A stretch of 64,000 bases of DNA, taken from the NCBI GenBank assembly GCA_937121175.1, contig CAKZKD010000006.1, positions 52,838 through 116,837 on the forward strand. The letters are read 5' to 3'. Under the pieces are notes generated by a model. It did not search any database and was not told the origin of the DNA. It worked only from the letters and a program-made list of their open reading frames with translations. Below, one piece after another: positions 15,673-25,938 of the stretch. Position 1 is the first letter of the stretch; every line of letters starts with the position of its first letter. A program made the translations under genes and the position numbers. This DNA comes from an uncultured Flavobacteriales bacterium (GTDB lineage: Bacteria > Bacteroidota > Bacteroidia > Flavobacteriales_G > Salibacteraceae).

Positions 15673-15894
15673 TTGAAAAAAGGTTCAATAGAAGTTATTG
15701 ACATTGATTTTGTAGGTCATTACATATTCGAGACTCTATGGGTAGGTGATTTTCCGGCAATTGGACTTAATTATACATCAGGGACGGAGCATAATAGTAT
15801 TCACGAAGCCATTGGGGTGGTTTTCGGAGGAGGAATCCATAGGAATTTTGGAAAAGTGAGTGTCTTTGCGGAGTATGTTCATGTAGAAAATTAA
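15673..15894 (+). pseudogene. Remnant of an outer-membrane beta-barrel protein
   Basis: A 73-codon frame with no good start (TTG only) encodes alternating strands ending GGGIHRNFGKVSVFAEYVHVEN, resembling the last strands of a small porin-like barrel. No signal peptide or upstream barrel is present in any frame. It is probably the 3' remnant of a decayed gene. Confidence 0.4.
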
Positions 15895-16026
15895 TTGCGA
15901 GACGATTTCATTGCCGTAGGATTGTTTTATACTATTAAAAAATAGTAATGTACCCGGCTTCTTTGTAATTGTAAAAGCTCAAATAAACTGTCGTTCGAAC
16001 AAAGGTTAAATAGATATCTGTTCGTG

Positions 16027-17625
16027 ATGGAATCACAAACCGTTAAGCTCATTCTGAATAGCGGCTTTTTACAGGTTAGTAGGTCACTATTTAATAGTTC
16101 GTTTTTATTTGATTCATCAATTGAAAAGTCGTTATTAAAAAACTCATGGAAATATCAAAACCTGTCGTCTATAGTTAGATTTTTGAGCCTTAGAAAAAAA
16201 ACCATCAAAAAGAAACAAAACATACGCGTTGTAGAGCTGTTTGCCGGTGTTGGAGGCTTCCGATTAGGTTTGGAAGGTTTTAATGGTAAAAGCGCCTCTA
16301 GCGGCTATAAAAAGGACTTAGATTCACCGTTTGAGGTAGTTTGGAGTAACCAATGGGAGCCTAGTTCCAAAAAAGAAGGGCTTAAGCAGGAGGCGAATTC
16401 GGTCTATCAAAATCGTTGGCCAGCAGCCAATCATTACCCAAATGATATTGCAACAGTTGCCTCACCTAATTTAACAGACAAACAAGTAGATGCCAACATA
16501 CCAAACCATGACTTGTTGGTTGGAGGTTTCCCGTGCCAAGATTATTCAGTAGCAGGAGTCAATACCAACGGTATTCAAGGTAAGAAAGGCGTTCTGTGGT
16601 GGAACATTCATAAAATAGTACAGGCAAAACGTCCAAAAATGATTTTTTTGGAGAATGTGGACCGACTCATAAAGTCACCTACTGATCAGCGGGGTCGCGA
16701 TTTTGCAATTATGCTGCGTTCACTTTCTGATTTGGGATATTCTGTGGAGTGGCGGGTTATTAATGCCGCCGAATATGGGATGCCCCAGCGTAGAAAACGA
16801 GTTTACATTTTAGCCTACCATAGCAGTAGTTCAATTAGAATAGAAAATCCAGAAAAATGGTTGGAATATTCTGGTGTTTTCAGTGAATGTTTTCCATTAA
16901 ATAAAGCTTCTGAATTAACTCATATTCAGTTGATTGATAATTTGGGAAGTTTGTCAAAAAACTTTGAACACGGCAAGTTTTTAGATGCCGGTGTGTGCAT
17001 TGGTTCAGACGTTTTTATGCATTCGGTAGAGCCAAGAACGGAAGGAATTCATCCTTCTGATTTTGCTCCACATCACCTACTAAAGCATGTGCTCATTCCA
17101 GAAGAGGAAGTCGCGGATAGTTTTTATGTCACGCCAAAGCAACAGCTGAAAAAACCATTGCAAAAGTTGGTCATGCCGGGTTTTGAAACATCAAAAGAAA
17201 TAAAGCGGGAAGGAGACGTTCTTATTCTTGAAACTGAACTGGATAAATGGCGCTACCTAAAAGGTAGAAAAGCGGAAGAGCGAATCTCTAGTAAAGGAAC
17301 GTTCTACTACAAAGAAGGTCCAATGCAGTTATTAGACGATATTGAGAAACCGTCTAGAACCATTATTACCAGCGAGGGTGGGCCAGGGGCTTCGCGTTTT
17401 AAGCATTTGATTGACAACGGAAATGGATACAGAAGGCTTGTTCCTGAGGAATTGGAATTACTCAATATGTTTCCGAAGGGCCACACAGAAACAGGAGAGG
17501 TTGACGGAAATTTAATTTCAATGGCGGCAACTAAACGTGCGTTTTTTATGGGGAATGCCTTGGTTGTAGGAGTAGTGGAACGAGTTGGAAAAGTGTTGGC
17601 CGACCGATTATCTAAATTCGGTTGA
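16027..17625 (+). CDS. DNA cytosine-C5 methyltransferase (orphan)
   Basis: 532 residues from the ATG at 16027. The C5 methyltransferase motifs are in order: VVELFAGVGGFRLG (motif I), GGFPCQDYSVAG (motif IV with catalytic Cys), FLENVDRL (motif VI), AAEYGMPQRRKRVYI (motif VIII), a target-recognition region of about 190 residues, RRLVPEELELLNMFP (motif IX) and GNALVVGVVERV (motif X). It is longer than typical Dcm because of a 60-residue N-terminal extension before motif I. No endonuclease gene is adjacent, so it is an orphan modifier or the survivor of a restriction system. Confidence 0.92.
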   Translation: MESQTVKLILNSGFLQVSRSLFNSSFLFDSSIEKSLLKNSWKYQNLSSIVRFLSLRKKTIKKKQNIRVVELFAGVGGFRLGLEGFNGKSASSGYKKDLDSPFEVVWSNQWEPSSKKEGLKQEANSVYQNRWPAANHYPNDIATVASPNLTDKQVDANIPNHDLLVGGFPCQDYSVAGVNTNGIQGKKGVLWWNIHKIVQAKRPKMIFLENVDRLIKSPTDQRGRDFAIMLRSLSDLGYSVEWRVINAAEYGMPQRRKRVYILAYHSSSSIRIENPEKWLEYSGVFSECFPLNKASELTHIQLIDNLGSLSKNFEHGKFLDAGVCIGSDVFMHSVEPRTEGIHPSDFAPHHLLKHVLIPEEEVADSFYVTPKQQLKKPLQKLVMPGFETSKEIKREGDVLILETELDKWRYLKGRKAEERISSKGTFYYKEGPMQLLDDIEKPSRTIITSEGGPGASRFKHLIDNGNGYRRLVPEELELLNMFPKGHTETGEVDGNLISMAATKRAFFMGNALVVGVVERVGKVLADRLSKFG

Positions 17626-17823
17626 TACCCCAGTCATTAAGTTGACGTTCACTACAATTTATACTCAAAAGTTTCCTCAATACATTTCTTGCTAAACCTA
17701 TGTGAATTTAAATTAGGCATTAAACATTTTCTTAGTTAGCATTTAGATTATTGATAATCAACGATATACTAAATAGAACGTGCTATGCCTTGTAGTTGGA
17801 CTATAATTGTGACTGAGACAGCT

Positions 17824-18258
17824 TTAGATAGCCACATAAATCGACAATCCAACTAGTACAGCTAGCCTTATTAAGAACTTTCGCATTACAGGTAAAAATT
17901 CATTTTGAATGGGTGTGTAAAATAATGCCAAGCTGCAAATAAGCATTCCGATTATCCCAATATTGGCCATAACCGAAGCTCCAGGCCATTGCATAACCTT
18001 AAATAAAATACCCATTACACAAATAGCCGAAAAGTTCCCGAATATACTTGGAAACATGCGAACCAACACCGTGTGCTCAGCTAAAACCATTGTACCTAAT
18101 CTTCCTTGAAGGAGATATCCAAATGACAATGCACTACCCGCGGCTATAACTACTGGTCCAATCGGTGCAACATCTAGAGAAAAGACAAACATCAGAGCTA
18201 GCCATATCAACATAATGATAAACTCGAATTTGTTGAATTGATTTAGTAGAATTCCCAT
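17824..18258 (-). CDS. Small integral membrane protein (144 aa)
   Basis: Four hydrophobic helices (about 13-30, 33-52, 73-93 and 98-117) and a last one near 127-143. The segment FKVMQWPGASVMANIG resembles a motif in Bacteroidota gliding-related membrane proteins such as GldL, but the large GldL cytoplasmic domain is absent, so no function is assigned. It starts 4 bp after the SGNH hydrolase stop, in the same direction, so is probably cotranscribed with it. Confidence 0.7.
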   Translation of the reverse strand: MGILLNQFNKFEFIIMLIWLALMFVFSLDVAPIGPVVIAAGSALSFGYLLQGRLGTMVLAEHTVLVRMFPSIFGNFSAICVMGILFKVMQWPGASVMANIGIIGMLICSLALFYTPIQNEFLPVMRKFLIRLAVLVGLSIYVAI

Positions 18259-18262
18259 GTTG

Positions 18263-19585
18263 TTATTGTTTTATCCATTTTATTGTTTTGCGCACTTCGG
18301 CATTCGAAAGTTCGATGAAATACAAGCCGTTTTCTAAACTCGAAACATTGATGTTGGTTTTGCTAGTTCCTACAGAACCCGCACCAATTACAGATCCTTC
18401 AAGATTAATGATGGAATAGTCTGTTTCAATTGAAATACCGCGAATTTCAATGGCACTGCTTCCAGGGTTTGGAAATAATTGAATTTGAGAACCAGTCTTC
18501 AAATTAATAGGCAATACATTGGGTTTTTCCTTGATAGTGTCGTTTGTATCAGAGGTATCAATAATGGTTGAAGGAGGTATGTAAATGCTTTGTGTAAAGG
18601 TGTCCGTTGCGTTGCAAGCAAAGGCCAACAATTGAATGGTAAAGCGCCCCGTGTCTCCATAAATGTGCTTTGGGTTCTTGTCTGTAGAATTGTTGCCATC
18701 ACCAAAGTTCCACGAATAAGAATTTGCTTTTTGAGAATTGTTAGAAAACTGGACGGTATCGTTAGAGAGGCTAGAGGAGAAATTGGCAGTTGGTTTTAAG
18801 GGCCATTTACCTACGTTCCATTTAGCTAACGAATCATACACCACCAATTTAGCTGCATTACGAATAGTCAGGGCATCAGCGGCTTTTAAGCTAGCATCGA
18901 AGGTGATGTTTGTTGGGTCTTTTTTGAAAATCATGGTGTAAAACGAGCACATGGCGGCATAAGTACCATTTGCCGATGGGTGAGATTCATCTGCAGAGTA
19001 CAACTCAATTGTTGGATGATTTCTTCTCAAATAACGCCAAACACGTCCTACCGGAGAAACTAATGCTTTATTCTGATTTGCCATATACTGGTATCGAGAA
19101 GCCAATGAATCGTCCATTCCTTCATAGGTACAAACCCATGGAATTGCCTGACAGTTTCTAGAATCTCCATTTTTTCTACCCCAAGTCATGTAGAACAAGG
19201 GTTTTACGCACTTATTCGCCGCATAAATGCTATCGCACAAACGTTTTGCGTGTGGAAAAACATCTTGATGAATTGTCAGTGAATCGAACGACGGCTCTTG
19301 GCTTTGCGCCTGTAAGGTTACATAATCCCAGTTTTGAGATTTAATAGCAGTAAAAACTACTGGGTTAGCAGTGTGGCTTAAGAACCTTGCACCTCCTGGG
19401 GTTTGACTTGAGTGAACCAATGTGTCACCGGTCGTTAGTGCGGCATCGGCTATCATTTTTGGCAAGTTGTTTACGTAGGTGTAGCTGTTGCCAATGAAAA
19501 GAACTTTTTTGGTGGTTTGGGCAGAAGAAGCAAAGGTAAAAGCTGAAATTATTGCTGAAAGAGCTATTGAAATAAAGTAATTCAT
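18263..19585 (-). CDS. T9SS-secreted SGNH-hydrolase-like protein with PKD domain
   Basis: 440 residues from the ATG at 19585. Signal peptide (to FASSAQ), then an SGNH-like domain: VLFIGNSYTYVNNLP (block I, Ser in GNSYT), TLQAQSQEP and DESHPSANGTYAAMCSF (block V Asp/His). A PKD domain follows (YSWNFGDGNNSTDKNPKH), then a linker rich in Thr/Asp and a T9SS sorting domain (LFPNPGSSAIEI to IKWIKQ). It probably acts on surface or extracellular esters such as acetylated glycans. Confidence 0.8.
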   Translation of the reverse strand: MNYFISIALSAIISAFTFASSAQTTKKVLFIGNSYTYVNNLPKMIADAALTTGDTLVHSSQTPGGARFLSHTANPVVFTAIKSQNWDYVTLQAQSQEPSFDSLTIHQDVFPHAKRLCDSIYAANKCVKPLFYMTWGRKNGDSRNCQAIPWVCTYEGMDDSLASRYQYMANQNKALVSPVGRVWRYLRRNHPTIELYSADESHPSANGTYAAMCSFYTMIFKKDPTNITFDASLKAADALTIRNAAKLVVYDSLAKWNVGKWPLKPTANFSSSLSNDTVQFSNNSQKANSYSWNFGDGNNSTDKNPKHIYGDTGRFTIQLLAFACNATDTFTQSIYIPPSTIIDTSDTNDTIKEKPNVLPINLKTGSQIQLFPNPGSSAIEIRGISIETDYSIINLEGSVIGAGSVGTSKTNINVSSLENGLYFIELSNAEVRKTIKWIKQ

Positions 19586-19755
19586 ACTATGCAAATCTTT
19601 GTTGTAAATGTAAAGCAAACAAGGTTTGGTGATGAAATTAAATGCAGGCTATTGGTTAGTTAGAGCAAAGAAAAAATTGTACGGCCATAAGGTCGTTAAA
19701 TGATTGGAATTTACATTTTGCGACATAGGTTTTTAATTCACTTCACATTTGAGTT

Positions 19756-19763
19756 TATATTTG
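19756..19763 (+). promoter_or_regulatory. Promoter -7 box TATATTTG
   Basis: An exact match to bacteroidetal TANNTTTG, 24 bp before the ATG of the large surface protein. No clear -33 TTTG is seen at the usual spacing. Confidence 0.45.
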
Positions 19764-19787
19764 AAATTCTAAATAAAGCTTAAAAAA

Positions 19788-22700
19788 ATGGCCAATCTAA
19801 AAACATATTTTCTTTTCGTGTTGCTCTTATTCTGCTTTGGAAAATTCTTAAAAAGTCAAGCTAAAGAAGAGTTTTGGGGTTTAACTACAACCGGAGGTAT
19901 TTCAGATAAAGGATTGATATACAAGACTGATAGCAACGGACTTAATCAAGAGGTCCTCTATAAGTTTGAAGAAACAACTGGTTGGAATCCTTATTATGTA
20001 GAGCTTTTAAAGGCTCCAAACGGTAAATATTATGGGACCGCAAGCGCTGGAGGAGCGAACCAGCAAAGCGTATTGTTTAGTTGGGACCCCATTACGAATA
20101 AATACGAAAAGGAGGCTGAATTCTTTGGAAATTCCCCATTTGTGGGTTGGAATGCCAGAGGCTCGCTGAAAATGGATTACTACGGCTCTATGTATGGCTT
20201 TACCAATGGATACCTTTTTCGATTCCACCCGGGACTAAAAACACTTTCCCTTCGTCACAGATTTAATTCGTCCACCGAAGGTTCTCCATATCAAAACACC
20301 CCGCTTATAATGCCTGATGGCTCCATTTATAGTATGTGTTGGCAGGGTGGAGCAAATGGGCATGGTACTTTTTTTCACATGGGTTGGAGTCAAATCAGAC
20401 CAACTGTTATAAAGCACTTAGATGGTATCAATTATGGTTCTAGGCCAATTGGTGGGTTATTACGAACCAGGTCTGGAAAGATATACGGATTAACATCTAA
20501 AGGTGGATTGAATGGTGATGGAATAATATTGGAATACGACCCAGCACAAGACTCCCTGAGGAAGGTTTTTGATTTTAACAGTCCAAGCACTGGAGGAGTT
20601 CCTTATGGGACTCTACTAGAGGCGAATAATGGCTTATTGTACGGTTTAGCGAGTGAAGGTGGGTTACATGGAAAGGGTGTCTTTTTTGAATTTAATCCGA
20701 TTTCAAGAGTATATAGTGTTTTAAAAAGCTTCAATGGTTCCACAGAAGGTTCAGCTCCAAGAGGAAATTTAATGCAAGCGAGTAACGGTAAGCTGTATGG
20801 TTGTGCAACTAGTCAGACATTTCCAGCGAAGGATGTGATCTTTGAATATGACATTCAAACATCAAGTTTTTCAATCGTGTACACTTGGAACAATACCAAA
20901 CGAGGGAAATATGCATACGGAACACTTGTAGAACGAGTTCCTGGAATACTTATAGGGACCACTTATGGGGGAGGTGCGGCTTTAAAAGGATCTTTGTTTG
21001 AATTTAATATCCAAACTAAAGAATTACATCAAAAAGTAAATTTTGGGGGCAGTCCAAACGGGGCACAACCTAGGGCTTCTATGCTAAAAATGCCGGATGA
21101 GACTTTTATTGGTCAAACATACACTGGTGGACTATATGACGGGGGTACAGTGTTTAAATTCGACCCTGCCAGAAAAAAAACTGAAACACTTTTACATTTC
21201 TCATGCGATACTAATGGCTGTGCACAGGGTTCTAGACCAATTTTATCAGCTAATGGAAAGGCTTTATTGGTTACTAGAAAAGTTGATACAGCGAAATTTT
21301 TAGAGATAAATCATAAAACTGGAGCTTATTCTATTGTGGCAACCTTGAATCCTTCAATTCATGGAATTCATCCTAGGCTGTTCTCTAGGTTTTCTAATGG
21401 TAAAATATACGGTCTAACCTATGAACGAGGAGTACACGGTGAAGGTGCGCTATACGAATTGAACGATACAAACGGTGTGGTTCGATTACTCAAAAGCTTT
21501 AAAGATTCTGCTACTGGAATGAAGCCAATTAGTGCCGTTTATGAATACAAGCCTGGGGTATTAATGGGTATGACATCCAAAGGAGGGGCATTCGACAAGG
21601 GTTTAATTTTTACTTACAACATTTCGACCAGCGTATTTGATACCGTAGTTTCCTTTAATAACACAACGGGTTTTAATTGTGTAGGTGGAATAATTCAACA
21701 CACTAATGGTCGGTATTACGGTATAAATCAATTGGGAGGAACTGGTAATGGCGGAGTTCTTTTCGAATATATAGACAGCTCCAGTGCAATTGTTCCGTTG
21801 GCCAGTACTTCTGGTATTATTGGTGAAAGAAGTAATAGTATTCTTTTGGAAGGAAGTAATGGAAAGCTATACGGAACTACAACTTATAGAGGGGCTCTGT
21901 GGGGTTCACTTTTTGAATTTGACCCAACGACGAATACAATATCCAAAAAGTTTGATTTTCTTGGAAATAACGGTAAGGCCGCTTTTATCGACTTAAAAAA
22001 GTATAAGATATGCTCGCCAGGCATAAAAACCTTCCGGATATCAGGTTGTGATAGCATCTTGCACAAGGGGCAATGGTATTATCAGAATACGGAGTTGAGT
22101 GACACGTTAATAAACATGGCAGCGAATGGATGTGACAGTATAGTTTTTACACAGCTCCAAATCAATTTAACAACGCTGAATAAAGAGCCACAAATAGTTG
22201 CTTGTGATTCCATTCGCTGGATAGACTATAAAATTTACAGAAATACAGGAATTTATTACGATACTGTAGTGAATCATTTTTTGTGTAGGACTATCCGTGA
22301 ATTGGACTTAAGGATATTAGGGAAAGATCGATTTTATGATACAGTTCAAGTATGTGGTCAATATATGTGGCCGCAAACTCAAAAGAACTATACCGCCTCA
22401 GGGGTCTATCATGATACTTTGCAAAACCAATATGGATGTGACTCTATTAGATCTTTGGATTTGACAATTGTACCTAATTCCTCTAGTCGATTGCGAATTA
22501 CCTCTTGTGATTCTTTTCGATCTCCAAGTAAATCTCACCTTTGGACTCAAACCGGTGTATATTACGACACATTAAATAATTACCTTGGCTGTGATAGTTC
22601 AATTCAACTAATTCTAACAGTCAATCAATCCTCTACTTCTTCTGACACCATTACTACTTGTGGAAGTTACATCTGGCCTGTAAATAATAAAATGTACACT

Positions 22701-23564
22701 AATTCAGGAACGCATATGGATACAATAATGAATTCTCTTGGCTGCGATTCTGTGGCTAAAGTTCAATTGACTGTAAACAAATCATCCAACTCTAAAGACA
22801 GTACATTCTCTTGTTACAGCTTCACTTGGCCTTTAAACAATAAAACGTACACCCAGAGTGGCATTTATTTAGATTCCATAGCAAACTCAGTCGGATGTGA
22901 TTCTGTTCTGACACTTAATTTAGAAATAGGTAAAACTTCTGTTTATTCATACTTCGATACCGCTTGTTTTTCATATCAATCTCCTACAACTCAAGCAATT
23001 TGGAAAAGGTCTGGTAGATACCAAGACACTATTCGCAATCAAAAAGGTTGTGATAGTATTGTTATCTCCAACATAACAATAAAAACAGTTGATACACTAG
23101 TAAATCAGGTCTTGAATGGGCTACAGGCTTCATCTTCAACGGGGTCTTATCAATGGTTAGAATGTACAAATAGTTTGTACACTATTCTTCCCAATGAATT
23201 AAACCGACGATTTAATGCTACAAAGAATGGTTCCTATGCTGTTGAAATCAACGACAATAATTGCATTGACACTTCTAGTTGTAATGCTATTTCTGGCTTA
23301 CCAAATTTCATCGGCGAAAACCACTTTTTTCAAAACTTATTTCCAAATCCAACTACCGGAAAAGTACATATAGATTTCAAAACAGAAAGTTCTTGTAATA
23401 TTTTGATTATAAATCCTTTAGGCCAGTTGGTTGCAACCGAAGATATTAGGAATAAATCGTTTCATGACTTCGAATTACCAGGCCCAATTGGAGTGTATGT
23501 AATTCAAATTCAAAAAGGTAATATCATCGAAAATTACAGGGCGGTAAAAGTTTCTTCGAAATAA
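19788..23564 (+). CDS. Large T9SS surface protein with GloVer-type repeats and Cys-Asp-Ser repeats
   Basis: 1,258 residues. Signal peptide to about residue 24, then about 700 residues of tandem blades of the form G-K-x-Y-G-x-T-x-x-G-G-x-x-x-x-G-x-x-F-E-Y/F (choice-of-anchor GloVer-type repeats, TIGR03803-like). Six or more short repeats built on GCDS(I/V)xxLxLT follow (about 760-1120), with the cysteines spaced for disulfides, then a T9SS sorting domain (LFPNPTTGKVHIDF to VIQIQKG). Likely a long surface structural or adhesin-like protein. Confidence 0.85.
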   Translation: MANLKTYFLFVLLLFCFGKFLKSQAKEEFWGLTTTGGISDKGLIYKTDSNGLNQEVLYKFEETTGWNPYYVELLKAPNGKYYGTASAGGANQQSVLFSWDPITNKYEKEAEFFGNSPFVGWNARGSLKMDYYGSMYGFTNGYLFRFHPGLKTLSLRHRFNSSTEGSPYQNTPLIMPDGSIYSMCWQGGANGHGTFFHMGWSQIRPTVIKHLDGINYGSRPIGGLLRTRSGKIYGLTSKGGLNGDGIILEYDPAQDSLRKVFDFNSPSTGGVPYGTLLEANNGLLYGLASEGGLHGKGVFFEFNPISRVYSVLKSFNGSTEGSAPRGNLMQASNGKLYGCATSQTFPAKDVIFEYDIQTSSFSIVYTWNNTKRGKYAYGTLVERVPGILIGTTYGGGAALKGSLFEFNIQTKELHQKVNFGGSPNGAQPRASMLKMPDETFIGQTYTGGLYDGGTVFKFDPARKKTETLLHFSCDTNGCAQGSRPILSANGKALLVTRKVDTAKFLEINHKTGAYSIVATLNPSIHGIHPRLFSRFSNGKIYGLTYERGVHGEGALYELNDTNGVVRLLKSFKDSATGMKPISAVYEYKPGVLMGMTSKGGAFDKGLIFTYNISTSVFDTVVSFNNTTGFNCVGGIIQHTNGRYYGINQLGGTGNGGVLFEYIDSSSAIVPLASTSGIIGERSNSILLEGSNGKLYGTTTYRGALWGSLFEFDPTTNTISKKFDFLGNNGKAAFIDLKKYKICSPGIKTFRISGCDSILHKGQWYYQNTELSDTLINMAANGCDSIVFTQLQINLTTLNKEPQIVACDSIRWIDYKIYRNTGIYYDTVVNHFLCRTIRELDLRILGKDRFYDTVQVCGQYMWPQTQKNYTASGVYHDTLQNQYGCDSIRSLDLTIVPNSSSRLRITSCDSFRSPSKSHLWTQTGVYYDTLNNYLGCDSSIQLILTVNQSSTSSDTITTCGSYIWPVNNKMYTNSGTHMDTIMNSLGCDSVAKVQLTVNKSSNSKDSTFSCYSFTWPLNNKTYTQSGIYLDSIANSVGCDSVLTLNLEIGKTSVYSYFDTACFSYQSPTTQAIWKRSGRYQDTIRNQKGCDSIVISNITIKTVDTLVNQVLNGLQASSSTGSYQWLECTNSLYTILPNELNRRFNATKNGSYAVEINDNNCIDTSSCNAISGLPNFIGENHFFQNLFPNPTTGKVHIDFKTESSCNILIINPLGQLVATEDIRNKSFHDFELPGPIGVYVIQIQKGNIIENYRAVKVSSK

Positions 23565-23694
23565 GCCATTCCGATTCACATAGTAGTTCTTAGAACACAC
23601 TCTTCATCTTCGTTTCTTGTGTATGCTAAGATAGTCATGCAATAATCCTCTGATTATCAGGTTGTTTTTATAGGGTAAATTAAAAAGGAGAGCT

Positions 23695-25203
23695 ATGAGA
23701 GAGAGAAAGGAGAGTAGATTAGGAAAAATTACAATCGTTATTTTATTGGTAAATGTATTGTTGAGTTGCCAACGAGAAACGAAAACAGCAGAAACGTATT
23801 TACCAAATGATACTAAAGAAGAAACGGCAATCTGTGAGGCGTCAAAACGGACTAGGCCGTTTCCGAACATACCGACCGATTACGAAACCTTTACCGTTAA
23901 TCCCCAAAAAGGAATAGAGTGGATTTCTGAAAAGGGAACCATAATTCGAGTTCCAAAGAATGCGCTTGTTGATGAAAACGGAAACCCTATTGAAGGCGAG
24001 GTAGTTTTTAAGCTGAACGAAATGCGCGATATGGTCGATGTGTTTTTGTCGGGTGTACCTATGACCTACGATAGCAATGGGGTAGTGCAACACTTTGAAT
24101 CTGCCGGTATGTTTGAGTTGCGAGCCGAGTTGGACGGAAAACCGGTATTTGTGAATCCCAAAAACCCGATTACCGTTGATTTTGCCTCAGAAAACGATGT
24201 CGATAAATTCAATATTTACCAATACGATAAAAAGCAAGGTAGATGGGATTTCAAAGAGAAAGACGGAGTTGTAAATCCAAAAGGAATTGAGCCATTGGTT
24301 CGCAAGGCAGGAATTCAGCTGAATGTAATTGAAAGTGAACTGGACGAAGAAATGAAAAAAATTGGTGTACAACCGGAGCTGGCTCAGGAAGGAGAATTAA
24401 ACTTTAGAGTGATTTATGATGAGGAAGTCTATCCCGAATTAGCGGTCTATGATGGATTGATGTTTCAAATATTGAATAAAGACAAATTCAAACCAGAATA
24501 CTCGGCTTATGAATGGTCGAAAGTGGATATTACAAGAGGCGATAACGGAAATTATGCTGTGCATTTCAACAAGCCAGATATGAAGGTGGAGTATGTCTGC
24601 AAACCTGTATTTGAAGGAGATAATTACGATTTGGCCCTTGCCGAATTTGAAAAACGTTACCAGAAATCTAAAAAGTTAATTGAGGGAATGGAAAAGCGCG
24701 CGGCCGTTCGGCGAGCAAAATTTGCAAAGCTTGAAAAACTGTGGAATGCACGAAGGGTTCAAGATAGTCTTCGGCGTTCTTTGGCTGGCCAATCGTATGC
24801 AAGTAAAGGGAAAGTAATGCGCCAATTTCAGGTGCTTAGTTTTGGGTTTTATAATAGCGATTGTCCTAGAAACCTGCCACAAGGCAAGCGATTGCTAGCA
24901 GAATTACAAGATGAAACCCAGAATCATCCGGATTCGTTGTTGAATTACCAAAACATTTATTTGGTGGATAAAGACACGAACGCGTTGTACACTATTTTCA
25001 ATCCAAATCAATTGTCATTTAACCCAGAAAGCGAGAATTTACTATGGACGGTAACGTACCAAAATAAATTGGCGATATACTACCCCAGCGGATTTGAATC
25101 GTTGGCTAAGGTTGAAGATGGCAGCCCGGTAGTGTTGAAAATGAAAGTAGTTGATGCTGATTTTGAGAGTGAAGCTCAACTGCGTGAATTCCTGAACATA
25201 TAG
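23695..25203 (+). CDS. Large exported lipoprotein, unknown function
   Basis: 502 residues with a lipoprotein signal whose lipobox ends LLSC at about residue 24. A ribosome-binding site (AAGGAG) precedes the ATG. The body has a beta-rich N-terminal half (IIRVPKNALVDENGNPIEG, typical of carboxypeptidase-regulatory or surface beta domains) and a charged helical stretch (about 310-370, EKRYQKSKKLIEGMEKRAA). No enzyme motif is seen. The next gene starts 2 bp after its stop, so the two probably work together at the envelope. Confidence 0.8.
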   Translation: MRERKESRLGKITIVILLVNVLLSCQRETKTAETYLPNDTKEETAICEASKRTRPFPNIPTDYETFTVNPQKGIEWISEKGTIIRVPKNALVDENGNPIEGEVVFKLNEMRDMVDVFLSGVPMTYDSNGVVQHFESAGMFELRAELDGKPVFVNPKNPITVDFASENDVDKFNIYQYDKKQGRWDFKEKDGVVNPKGIEPLVRKAGIQLNVIESELDEEMKKIGVQPELAQEGELNFRVIYDEEVYPELAVYDGLMFQILNKDKFKPEYSAYEWSKVDITRGDNGNYAVHFNKPDMKVEYVCKPVFEGDNYDLALAEFEKRYQKSKKLIEGMEKRAAVRRAKFAKLEKLWNARRVQDSLRRSLAGQSYASKGKVMRQFQVLSFGFYNSDCPRNLPQGKRLLAELQDETQNHPDSLLNYQNIYLVDKDTNALYTIFNPNQLSFNPESENLLWTVTYQNKLAIYYPSGFESLAKVEDGSPVVLKMKVVDADFESEAQLREFLNI

Positions 25204-25205
25204 CT

Positions 25206-25928
25206 ATGGCAAGGCTAAAAATTTTATGGGTTTTACTGGTGTGTGTGTTTCTTGTTTTGCACGCGAAAGGGCAGGATAGGAGTGCGCCACCTTCTGTTAT
25301 TGAATACCACGTAGCAGGCGGACTGGATAGCATGCGAGTATTGTTTAGAGACTCTTTTTTTTCGCCACACATCCCTAATATTGCTATTCTAACCCCCGAA
25401 TCGGGGACTCGAATTGGTAAAATTTTGGTTCAAGGTGCTAGACTATACAGAGAGGGCAATCGAATTGAAATTACCCCTTACAATGTTGGAGTGGTTAAGC
25501 TTAGCATTTATGCTTGGAATGGAGAAAAGCAGCGGATGGCTTTCAATAAACTGTATTACACCGTTGAACGGCCCAAACCAATACTCTTTGTGGGCAATGT
25601 GAAGCAGGATTCGATTATTAAAGAAGTTGACTTACTACGAGATGTTCAATTGTTTGTTTGTCAGAACGATTTTAGGAAAACCTGGTGGTTTCCAGTAAGG
25701 GGATTTTCGTTGGAGTGCACAAGGGGAGGTAAATCGGTCACGTTGATATCAAACTCTAGAGTATTAACCCCTCAAATGAAACGCTACATTGCGCGGCAAC
25801 CTGCAGGTACACCATTGCGCATTAGAAATATTCGGTACAGCAATAATTTCAATAAATACGTTTCTATTGAATCTGCCACGTTGTTTATTGACAAGCAACC
25901 GGATTTAGATGCAATAGTAAGAAGGTAA
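25206..25928 (+). CDS. GldM C-terminal-domain-like exported protein
   Basis: 240 residues with a signal peptide ending LHAKGQ. Residues from about 120 on (FNKLYYTVERPKPILFVGNV, then a strand-rich region, LTPQMKRYIARQPAGTPLRI, RNIRYS) resemble the last periplasmic domain of the gliding/T9SS motor protein GldM. The GldM transmembrane anchor and earlier domains are missing. It may be a stand-alone paralogue that interacts with the lipoprotein encoded just upstream. Confidence 0.6.
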   Translation: MARLKILWVLLVCVFLVLHAKGQDRSAPPSVIEYHVAGGLDSMRVLFRDSFFSPHIPNIAILTPESGTRIGKILVQGARLYREGNRIEITPYNVGVVKLSIYAWNGEKQRMAFNKLYYTVERPKPILFVGNVKQDSIIKEVDLLRDVQLFVCQNDFRKTWWFPVRGFSLECTRGGKSVTLISNSRVLTPQMKRYIARQPAGTPLRIRNIRYSNNFNKYVSIESATLFIDKQPDLDAIVRR

Positions 25929-25938
25929 GGTGTTTTCT

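Noticed and set aside
23604..23870. 88-codon minus-strand frame over the start of the lipoprotein gene
   Set aside because: Overlaps a clearly coding gene with a good ribosome-binding site and lipobox; no independent support.
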